From assembly GCA_015501075.1 (NCBI GenBank), contig JADNYJ010000002.1, positions 558,001-622,000 on the forward strand: a stretch of DNA of 64,000 nucleotides, read 5' to 3'. Position numbers and translations under genes: made by a program. This DNA comes from Gymnopilus junonius. Lineage: Eukaryota > Basidiomycota > Agaricomycetes > Agaricales > Galerinaceae. Shown here one piece after another: positions 49,280 through 57,391 of this stretch (its first letter is position 1; each line of letters starts with the position of its first letter). The notes under the pieces are model-generated. The model did not search any database. It worked only from the letters and a program-made list of their open reading frames with translations, and was not told the origin of the DNA.

Positions 49280-52125
49280 ATGGCCACCACTTTCCAGTTA
49301 TCTGGCAGTACAAAGGGAAACCTCGCCCACTTCTTGAAGATCTACTCTATACATCGGCCCTTGGTTCAACGTTTTCTGAATATATCTTTCGTTATTTATG
49401 CCCTAGGAACTGCTTATGCTGGACTCTCATCTGGTCAGAGGAAGGAACACAGAAAGAAGTTAGATCCAAGCAAACCTGAGCGTGTTGCAGTATGAATTTT
49501 CTATGATACTATACCTGAAACTCCTAACAACGTAAGGAAGGTAGACGCCTTGTTCTTTGAACGCCTGTCGAAATTACTTCGCATCGTTATTCCTGGCATA
49601 CGCTCCAAGGAAGCTCTGCTTCTACTTATGCACTCGAGTCTGCTTATTTTTAGGACAGCAATTTCTCTGTATGTTGCTGCACTTGACGGAAAGTAAGTAT
49701 CGGTTTCTGTCTAGGTCGATGATTTCTTAATGCAGACCATGATCAGGATTGTAGCGAGTCTTGTACGAGCCCAACCTCTCCAATTCTTTATGAATATCCT
49801 TCGCTGGCTTCTCGTGGCAATTCCAGCAACTTGGACCAATAGCTGGTTGTCCTATATCCAGAACAAGCTCACAATTGCCTACCGGACAAGATTGACACAA
49901 GAAGTTATGAAGCAATATCTAGGGAAGACGGTGAGGGTGCAGATGGCAAAATCTATTATAAATTAGGTTGGTCCTGGAATTCAGACTTTGAAACGAGCCT
50001 CAACTCGCACATAGCAAATCTGGACGACAGGATTAAGAATCCCGATCAGTGCGCATATATTGACAGGAAGTACTACTAACTGACCTAATCTGAAGGATGA
50101 TAACAAATGATATCCAACAATTTTCAAGCCACCTAGCAGCCATATACTCAAATCTTGCCAAACCTGTTCTTGATGTCATTCTGTACAACTACCAGTTATC
50201 GCAAAACGTAGGTGCAGAAGGTGTTTTGGGCTTGACATTCTTCGTTCAATTATCGGCAGCGCTACGTGAGTTTTATTTATATTTGTTCAGTCGCGGGGTT
50301 TTCTAATGGTCAAGCTCAAGTACGTTACATGACTCCTCCTTTCGGAATGTACACCGCATTGTCAGCACAAATGGCAGGATCACTACGGCATGCGCATTCT
50401 CGTCTAGTTGAATTTGCTGAAGAAATAGCCTTCATGCGGGGCGAACACACAGAAAAGATGTTGATAGAACGGGAATATGCATCTTTAATCGCGCACGAAA
50501 ATCACGTTCTACGTCGACGGTGGTGGTTTGGATGCGTCGAAGAAGGTATTATTAAGTGGCTTTGGGGCAGTTTTGGGGTACCGTATAGATTCCCATCTTG
50601 ATTCTTATGTTTTTGACACCGACTCGCATCTAGCTCGTCCTTTGTGCCATACCCGTCTTCGTCAAACTGCCGGGAAGCGCATCTCTTGATCTTGGAGGTC
50701 GCACAGAAGGTAGGCATATTGTCGTTTTCGGGAAACAAGTTTTTGTTAACGGGAATGGTCCTAGGATTTGTAACGAATCGTCGTTTACTGCTTTCTTCAT
50801 CAGGTCAGGGATGAAGCAGATAGTTCTCTCGTCGACTTACAACCTATCATCTAGACGCGTTTGGTCGGGTGATGTATTCATACAAGGACCTCGCCGAACT
50901 GGCAGGTTACACAGCACGTGTGTCACTCCTGCTTAATACCATGAAGGACGTCCGTCAGGGCAAGTTCAATAAAGCCCTCGTAAATAACGCCTCGAGAGAC
51001 GAGAATTCGAACAGTAAGTGACCTCTGAACACATATGCACAACTATGAACTCTCTGTGTGTTAGTCTTGAAGGGTCGCGGTGAAGTGATTGAATCGGAAG
51101 ACATTCAATTTGAGAATGTACCGATAATTACTCCCAATGGCGATGTGCTCGTGAAAAGCTTGAGTTTCCGCATCAGACCCAGTGTATGTAATCTGTTTGG
51201 TACAGTCACGATGGCGATATGTTGACATCGGCGATTAGCAAAATCTTCTCATCGTTGGACCTAACGGCTGCGGAAAGTCTTCGCTCTTCCGCATTTTGGG
51301 CGGGCTTTGGCCGGTGTATGGTGGTGTCGTTCATAAGCCCTCAGCCTCGGAATTTATTTTGATTCCTCAACGACCTTACCTACCTCTCGGGACACTAAGA
51401 GACCAAATTATCTATCCTCATTCCAAAATGGAAATGGTCCAGCGTACGTTGTGTGATGCCTGCCTTTGAATTCTAATCTTCTCCAATCGTGATCTAGGTG
51501 GGATCACAGATGATGATTTACTGGGAATACTGAATGTTGTACATATGACTAACATTGTGGAACGGGAAGGCGGATGGGACGCTGTTAAAGAGTGGCGCGA
51601 AGCGTTGAGTGGTGGTGATCAGCAGAAGATCGCGTGGGGAAGGTTGTTTTACCACAACCCTAAGGTATCATTCGATCTTTTCCATAATATCAGAGTTCTG
51701 ATCTGAAATTTCAATTCAGTATGCCGTTTTAGATGAGGCGACATCCTTAGTACCAACAGAAATCGAAGGCATGATGATGGAACACGCAGCGAAATTAAAT
51801 ATAACGCTTCTCACTGTCTCTCACCGTCCGTCTTTGTGGAAATATCACGTCCTTATCTTGCATTATGACGGACAGGGCGGTTATGTTTTGTACGTTTATG
51901 TCCATTACTATTCTCATCGAAATTATAAAATGCTTGTTGCAGTACAAAGCTGGATTCGGAGAAGCGGCTGGCGCTCCAAGAGGAGAAGCAAAACCTGGAA
52001 ACCAAGTTGCTTGAAGTGTGAGTACCTAAAGGCTGACTGAGTCCTACGTTAAGGCCTGACATTCGTGACTATCCAGTCCAAAGATGAAAGCCAGGCTAGC
52101 AGAGCTCAGGTCATTGGCTGCTTGA
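49280..52125 (+). CDS. Peroxisomal ABCD-type half ABC transporter (Pxa1/Pxa2, ALDP-like)
   Basis: Peroxisomal membrane half-transporter for import of long-chain fatty acids or their CoA esters; it works as a dimer. The N-terminus has a hydrophobic stretch ([19 protein letters not shown]). The membrane domain includes [17 protein letters not shown], the EAA-like loop [20 protein letters not shown] typical of ABCD proteins, and [18 protein letters not shown]. In the nucleotide-binding domain Walker A is [10 protein letters not shown], the Q-loop is [19 protein letters not shown], the signature is [19 protein letters not shown], Walker B is [17 protein letters not shown], and the switch histidine is in [14 protein letters not shown]. 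The last intron leads to [18 protein letters not shown], a short coiled-coil end, with a TGA at 52123-52125. Whether it is Pxa1 or Pxa2 is not decided. The mobile element lies 142 bp downstream. Confidence 0.92.
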
Positions 52126-52259
52126 CACAGGCTCGGCTCGCAAGATTACCCCTTCTCCTATATCCAGACTTATTAGTGGTGTATATGTTGTATATTAATT
52201 CCAGAAGTATTGAACCGAGGACGCTTTTGCAAACTGTCAAAATAAAAGCTTGGGACCAG

Positions 52260-52267
52260 AGCGGGAA
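52260..52267. repeat. Left 8-bp target site duplication (AGCGGGAA)
   Basis: An exact copy of the eight bases at 53019-53026 directly flanks the inverted-repeat element. Eight-bp duplications are the rule for hAT transposons. Confidence 0.85.
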
Positions 52268-52301
52268 AGGACCCTGGAAAATAGACCAAAAGGTCGTTCC
52301 C
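52268..52301 (+). repeat. Left terminal inverted repeat (34 bp)
   Basis: The repeat starts AGGACCCTGGAAAATAGACC and runs to TCGTTCCC. It is identical, base for base, to the reverse complement of 52985-53018. Confidence 0.9.
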
Positions 52302-52324
52302 CAAAATACCTCTTTTTCCGGATT

Positions 52325-52436
52325 TTTGTCCGTCCTAAATTCGCCAATTTTTGTCCGGAAATGGAACGACCTACCAAAAATTTTCGGAATTTGTCCGGAG
52401 TTCGGGAACGACCTCGTAGGGCACGATTTTTGTCCG
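52325..52436 (+). repeat. Left subterminal TTTGTCCG array (4 copies)
   Basis: TTTGTCCG occurs at 52325, 52350, 52390 and 52429. Two copies are followed about 5-6 bases later by GGAACGACC, giving a spacing of about 40 bp. Such subterminal arrays in hAT elements are transposase-binding sites, which is the likely role here. Confidence 0.7.
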
Positions 52437-52720
52437 GACGATCGGAAAAACGTCAAATTTTCGCCCTAGAGAGGTTTTATGGTGTGCGCGGCGTGCTCAA
52501 GAAGGCTCAGAATCTCGAAAACAACATTTCCTGGGCCACTGGCAGTTCTCGACCTATTCACAGACAGTGGTACTTAAACTGCCGATATTTGCAATGCCCC
52601 TTTGCAATATCAATTTTCTCAACTTTTGATGCGCCAACACAGGCCAACACGTGCAGTGGAGGCGGCGCCATGTGGAACAGCCAGCTCAATGCTCGGGCCG
52701 TCATGCTCAACATGCTCAAT

Positions 52721-52812
52721 AAAAAAATCATTCTGCTGAGTTGCGGGGTTCGAACTCACAGTGTTACAACTCTATTTAAATCATCAATACACACTGAGCT
52801 ACATGTACATTG
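52721..52812 (-). ncRNA. tRNA-derived, SINE-like Pol III unit nested in the element
   Basis: On the minus strand an A-box-like TAGCTCAGTGTG (52801-52790) is followed by a B-box-like GAGTTCGAACC (52757-52747) at tRNA-like spacing. A run of seven T (52727-52721) sits about 20 bases past the B box, as a Pol III terminator would. The T-arm can pair in four of five positions, but the acceptor ends do not pair, so this is not a working tRNA. It is best read as a tRNA-derived SINE or tRNA relic carried by the transposon. Transcription is untested. Confidence 0.5.
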
Positions 52813-52882
52813 ATAACACTTATTCTTGACGCTTCTACAACATCTGTCCGTACTAGGAATGACCTGCTGTCGCGGTGCCATA

Positions 52883-52979
52883 TTTGTCCGCTTTCTGGGA
52901 ATGACATTTCGCTCTGAAAGCGCAAAATTTGTCCGTTTTTGGACCGACATAAGGGGTCGATTTTCAAAAATTTTGTCCG
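52883..52979 (+). repeat. Right subterminal TTTGTCCG array (3 copies)
   Basis: TTTGTCCG occurs at 52883, 52928 and 52972, 44-45 bp apart. Each is followed after five or six bases by a variant of GGGAACGACC. The orientation is the same as in the left cluster, so the internal repeats are direct although the element's ends are inverted. Confidence 0.7.
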
Positions 52980-52984
52980 GTTCC

Positions 52985-53018
52985 GGGAACGACCTTTTGG
53001 TCTATTTTCCAGGGTCCT
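52985..53018 (-). repeat. Right terminal inverted repeat (34 bp)
   Basis: Perfect reverse complement of the left terminal repeat, ending CCAGGGTCCT. Confidence 0.9.
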
Positions 53019-53026
53019 AGCGGGAA
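53019..53026. repeat. Right 8-bp target site duplication (AGCGGGAA)
   Basis: Exact copy of 52260-52267, immediately outside the right inverted repeat and 64 bp before the ATP11 start codon. Confidence 0.85.
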
Positions 53027-53090
53027 TTGATGATCACTCACCGTCGTCGGCCCGGTCGTCGTACATAAGCCTTTTCCGCGTCTTGTCATC

Positions 53091-54258
53091 ATGGCCACCC
53101 GACTGCTGAGTCGTTGGGTTAATGCAAGTGTAGCAAGGCCATGCACGGCCTTCAAAAGAGCTATTTCAAATGGTGTGACGGATTATCAGTCGAAGTATAC
53201 GCAGCAGTTGCATCAGAGGGCAGACAAGTAAGTTCTATTGCTCTATTCAACGAATTGCGATATTTCTCTTTGTCTGATAGGCTGGGATTAACTGTATCGC
53301 AACTTTTGGAAAAAGCCAAGGCTGATGATGCAGAGAGACGAAAAGCTGAGGGGGAAAAGCTAAAGGCTAGTGCAGCGGCACTACAAAAGACAAGCCAAAC
53401 CACTGACAGTAGTTTGGCTTCATCATCTTCATTGCGGCCTGTAGAAGACGGTCCAAGCAAGCTTTTGTCTAAGAGAAAAGATGCTTCCCCAATCAAAGTA
53501 AGTATGCTATCTTGGTTCTACTGATGGTTCAACGCCCTTACAATATACAAGCCTCTGTCAAGCATCCTAAATATCCCTCGTATTCTTTCGACGCCCCACA
53601 CGGCAGAGCAAATCTCTGCACTCTGGACCGCGTATCACGGGTCGCGATCAGGTGGTACGGGTCGCGGATACGTATGCGCGTCGATTCCGTTGGATATGTT
53701 CCATAAAATGGCAAGAACTGGACGGCAGTATCCGACTTTCGTGTTGCCACTTCCTCGTGTCCGGCTTGAAGATGCTACGGAAACATCATCTGGCGAGAAT
53801 GAACTTGCGCATGAATTTTTCTATGTGCAATGGGATTTTCATGCGCCTCCGGCAGTCCATCGAGCTCTGATGATCCATTCTTGAAGCCGGCTGAAACTTG
53901 CTCCTCTTCCAATCCATCCTGTGCAACCGTGCTCTTCGCTCCGTTACAGGAATATAAATTAAGAGGGGCTTTCGCAACACCTTATCTTGTGTTGACTATG
54001 TACACCGACTTGGTGTCCAGTCATGGGCTCGTGCTCTTGAGAGGCGAAATCACACCCTCTTCTTCTGGAGATAAACACATGCTTGGACAAGAGGATGCTC
54101 AGGCATTGACTCTGTCTTTGCAGAGGTTTTACCTGTGGGACGACAAAAAGGAATCTGAGGACATTTCGGAGGGCAAACGCTTACTGCAGGCATTTCACGA
54201 AACTCCGGAAAAGTTTGAATGGCAAGACCTGTTGCGATTCTCAAAGACACTGCCCTAG
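53091..54258 (+). CDS. ATP11: Mitochondrial F1-ATPase assembly chaperone Atp11 (ATPAF1)
   Basis: Matrix chaperone that binds F1 beta subunits before assembly. ATG 53091 gives MATRLLSRWVNASVARPCTAF, a likely mitochondrial targeting peptide. DYQSKYTQQLHQRADKLGL and a charged linker follow, then the ATP11 core: KPLSSILNIPRIL, ISALWTAYHGSR, FVLPLPR, FFYVQWDFH, TVLFAPLQEYKLRGAFATPY, LVLTMYTDLVSSHGLVLLRG and LTLSLQRFYLW. The TAG/TAA region ends at 54258. The stretch up to DFHAPP and the stretch from GSPSSSDDPFLKP onward are in different frames. One missing base near 53849-53852 explains it best. The only splice alternative is a 32-nt intron (53855-53886), shorter than any other here. The transposon ends 73 bp upstream. 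Confidence 0.85.
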
Positions 54259-54317
54259 TAACTAGTTGTTCATTATTAATATAGCTTACTAAGGTATCAC
54301 TAATTTCAAAGAGGTAT

Positions 54318-55104
54318 TCAAGGAGTATGCGGACGAGGCTCTGTGCACCAAGGTCCAGCAGCTTCGGCCTCTTTCTCCAGGGCCATGATGGCTTCTCCGA
54401 TTTGACCAAGCTTGGTCGTGTCCATCTCGACCATATTCCGTCCAAAGGATTTCCCGAATTGGTGGATGATTCCTGATACCTCTCGGTTGAGGTTCACAGG
54501 CGTGTGCAGTTTCGACTCTATGGAGCCGGCCTTGACATCGTCGAGACCACAAGCCACGATTTCATCGAACCACGGAAGGGGTTCCCGAGTGATATTGATG
54601 GCGAAGCCGTGGGAGGTGAGGCGATGGCGTACCTGCACGCCAATGCTGCCAATCTTTGTGAAAGGATCGAGAAAAAACGCCGGTATGTTCTGAGGGAGCA
54701 TGGAAGATGGCATGGGAGTCGCGCAGATGGTTCTCCATGAGTTTCTGGATTCGACAGACATAGTCACGGGCGCCCATGGTGGGGGAGTACCTGGAGAGGT
54801 CGATGAGGGGATAGCCGACGAGTTGACCGGGACCATGGTATGTGAGCTGGCCGCCGCGGGTTGCAGAGACAAAGTCGGCGCCGAGGTTCTGGAGGCGAGT
54901 GCGGTCTTGGTCTATCTCGGAATCGGACTGTCTTCGGCCGGAGGTGTAGGTTGGACGGTGGTGGAGGAGAAGCAAGACATCGGGATGGGCAGAGGCGGCA
55001 CGCAGGTGGAGCTGAAGCTGGTGGATGTGCTGCTGGAGATTCCAGGTGGAGAGGTAAGGGAGTGGACGGGAAAAGTAGTGATAGAGGATGGGGGGGAGTG
55101 ACAT
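54318..55104 (-). CDS. LIP2: Mitochondrial octanoyltransferase Lip2 (LipB family)
   Basis: Transfers octanoate from acyl carrier protein to lipoate-dependent enzymes, the first step of lipoic acid synthesis. ATG 55104 gives MSLPPILYHYFSRPLPYLST. The LipB core is clear: LLLLHHRPTYTSGRR, SATRGGQLTYHGPGQLVGYP, LSRYSPTMGARDYVCRIQKL, HAPSEHTGVF, then TKIGSIGVQVRHRLTSHGFA with the catalytic lysine, and WFDEIVACGLDD with the acyl-accepting cysteine. HTGVF and LDPFTKIG are in different frames. Removing one T from the run of six (A run 54672-54677 on the plus strand) makes them continuous. No intron fits, so a sequence error is likely. No introns are otherwise needed, unusual for this window. The gene converges on ATP11 (59 bp apart). 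Confidence 0.87.
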
Positions 55105-55147
55105 GAACGGAGGAGGTAACAGATGGAACAGACTGGTGACCCAGGAC

Positions 55148-55154
55148 AGATAAG
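55148..55154 (+). promoter_or_regulatory. AGATAAG GATA-factor site in the LIP2 / ammonium transporter promoter
   Basis: AGATAAG is the strong form of the GATA core used by fungal nitrogen regulators (AreA/Gln3 type). A second GATA follows at 55156. They lie about 70 bp before the ammonium transporter start in the 119-bp divergent spacer. Nitrogen control would suit that gene; the site itself is only a short match. Confidence 0.45.
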
Positions 55155-55223
55155 AGATAGGGAACGGTAGAAAGATGTGCTTGGATTGATCGAGCCGCTA
55201 AATTTTTTTGAATTTGAATACAT

Positions 55224-57249
55224 ATGGACTCCGAGATGCTCCACCTCCTGCTTCCCTCTCCTCCTCGTGCATGCTATGATCTCCAGTGCGTCCTCCTTCT
55301 CTCCCTCTCCCCACTCATCTCATTTCTTCCCAGGACAGCTAGCGGACCAGTCCGTCTCTCTTTTCATCTCCCCGTACCCCTGCTCAGTCTCCCCTTCCCC
55401 CGCAGATTCGACCGTGGCGATGTCTCCTTCATCATCGTGTCTGGTGCCATGGTCGCCTTCATGGTCCCAGGTCTCGGTATGCACACACCCCGCCCCTCCA
55501 CCTCCCCTCCTTCGTCTAATCACCACTCCGTTCGCCAGCTTTTCTCTACTCTGGCCTTTCGCGTCGAAAGAGCGCCCGTACGCCTTGTCTCGCCTTGTCT
55601 GATCGCTTCTCATCTTCTCCTCAGTTTCCTTGATCTGGGCCGTCGCTGCCAGCAACGCCGTCGTCATTTTTCACTGGTACTTTTGGGGTTACTCGCTCGC
55701 CTTCTCCCCTTCAGCCACCAACGGTTACATCGGTAACCTTAGGAGTTTCGGTCTCATGAAAGTAGGGGCCGACCCTTCTCCGGGCTCTCCTCTCATCCCA
55801 GAAATCCTCTACAGCTTTTTCCAGATGGAATTCGCCTGTGTCACTGCCGGCATTCTCATGGGTGGTCTGGCAGAGCGTGGTCGCGTCTTGCCCGCTATGG
55901 TCTTTGCCTTTTGTTGGATGACCATCGTTTACTGTCCTCTCGCCTGCTGGGCATGGAACATCAACGGTTGGGCATTCAAATGGGGCGTCCTTGATTTCGC
56001 CGGTCAGTCTCTCTTCAATTTCCTTCCTGGTCTCAGATTCTTTCTTTCTCATACGGTTTGTTCCAGGTGGTGGACCTGTCGAAATCGGAAGCGGGGTTGC
56101 GGGCCTCGCTTATTCATGGGTCTTGGGACGTCGAGACGAAAGGGAATTACTCAATTTTAGACCCCACAATGTGTCTTTAGTTGGGCTAGGCAGTAAGTCC
56201 TCCATCAGTTCAGCCTGCCTGGTCTTCATACCTCCTTTCAGCCTTTATTCTCTGGTTCGGATGGCTCGGCTTTAATGGAGGGAGTGCCTTCGGAGCCAAC
56301 CTCCGAGCAATATTCGCAATCTGGAATACCATGCTGGCTGCTGCCTTTGGAGGCATGGTCTGGTGCCTGCTTGATTTCCGCATAGAACGTCGATGGACCA
56401 TGGTCGGATTTTGCTCGGGGACGATTGCCGGTCTTGTGGCTGCTACCCCGTCTTCTGGGTATGTCAAGCCTTGGTCATCCGTAGTCGTGGGTGTTTTGGC
56501 AGGCGCACTTTGTAACTTTGCAACCAAGGGTACGTAGCCCACTCGGTATCACTCCATCATACGTTTCCTTAAAAGCCCTCATCATCCAGCTAAATTCCTG
56601 CTACGCATCGACGATGCTCTCGATCTGTTCGCTGAACACGCCGTTGGAGGCATGGTTGGCCTGATTTTAAACGCTTTCTTTGCCTCTGAAAGTATCATTG
56701 CCATGGACAATGTTACTGTTGGCGTACGTGGCGGTTGGGTTGACCACCACTGGAAACAACTCTACATCCAATTTACTTATGTCGTTGCAACTTGCGCCTA
56801 TACCTTTGTCATGACTGCGCTTGTTGCAAAAACTATCGATCTCATCCCTGGCCTCCAATTACGAAGCACTCCTGAAGGGGAGATGCTCGGTATGGACGAG
56901 GTTGAGGTAAGCCTCTTGCATCTCCTGGCGTTTGTTCTCTCTCTTGATAATTGTTTGTCTGCAGATTGGAGAATTCGCGACAGACTATATAGAGCTGCGT
57001 CGAGATGTCGCAGACTGCTCAACATTTGGCTTCTCCAGACCTGCCAATGGGTTTCGACCAGGAGATGCTGAAAACGAACGGCATGCCCAAGATACCGTAC
57101 CCAACGGGCACGGCCCTCATTCCACCGACAATGATCATGATCGCCAGGCAAATGGGCATGCCCGTCACGATTCCCCAGCTGCACAAGTCAACGAACAACT
57201 GGAAGTTACTAATGAAAAGCCTGAAAATGGTGCTCCGACACCGCCATAA
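55224..57249 (+). CDS. Ammonium transporter (AMT/MEP family), Mep1/Mep3-like
   Basis: Plasma-membrane ammonium importer with about eleven membrane segments. Exon 1 (from ATG 55224) ends ACYDLQ and splices to FDRGDVSFIIVSGAMVAFMV. Then come PGLAFLYSGLSRRKSALSLI, FHWYFWGYSLAFSPS, FFQMEFACVTAGILMGGLAE, WNINGWAFKWGVLDFAGG, FAEHAVGGMVGLILNAFFAS and WKQLYIQFTYVVATCAYTF. The second twin histidine is present (EHAVGG). At the first twin-histidine position the sequence is GGPVEIGSG, with Glu instead of His. Yeast Mep1 and Mep3 share that substitution, while Mep2 keeps His. The cytosolic tail is hydrophilic and His/Asn-rich, ending NGAPTPP. The start exon is moderately supported. Confidence 0.92.
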
Positions 57250-57391
57250 TTTTAATGAATCTCTAATGTATAAAAGCATTGTTCTCTTGAACCACATCCG
57301 CATTTTGTTATCAGGGCATAATTTGTTTATATCACTATTATCATACCGGTTGCTTCTCGTCTACACATATATGTCAGCAAGTAAATTTGAA

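Larger units (their letters stand above)
52268..53018. mobile_element. Non-autonomous hAT-like DNA transposon (MITE), 751 bp
   Basis: The element has perfect 34-bp terminal inverted repeats (52268-52301 and 52985-53018) beginning AGGACCCTGG, and an exact 8-bp duplication AGCGGGAA on each side. The internal sequence holds seven same-orientation TTTGTCCG motifs in two subterminal clusters and a tRNA-like unit, but no transposase: the one long open frame crosses the repeat itself and has no domain. The 8-bp duplication points to hAT, though the terminal bases are not a textbook hAT end; P and Merlin elements also make 8-9 bp duplications. Perfect ends and a perfect duplication suggest recent insertion. 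It lies between the ABCD gene and ATP11, 73 bp before the ATP11 start. Confidence 0.85.

Noticed and set aside
52721..52812. A functional tRNA gene on the minus strand
   Set aside because: A- and B-box-like sequences are present but the acceptor ends do not pair and the D and anticodon arms do not fold, so only a tRNA-derived relic or SINE is claimed.
52250..52813. 187-codon plus-strand open frame across the transposon
   Set aside because: It begins at a non-ATG codon outside the element, runs through the inverted repeat and low-complexity subterminal repeats, and shows no transposase or other domain.
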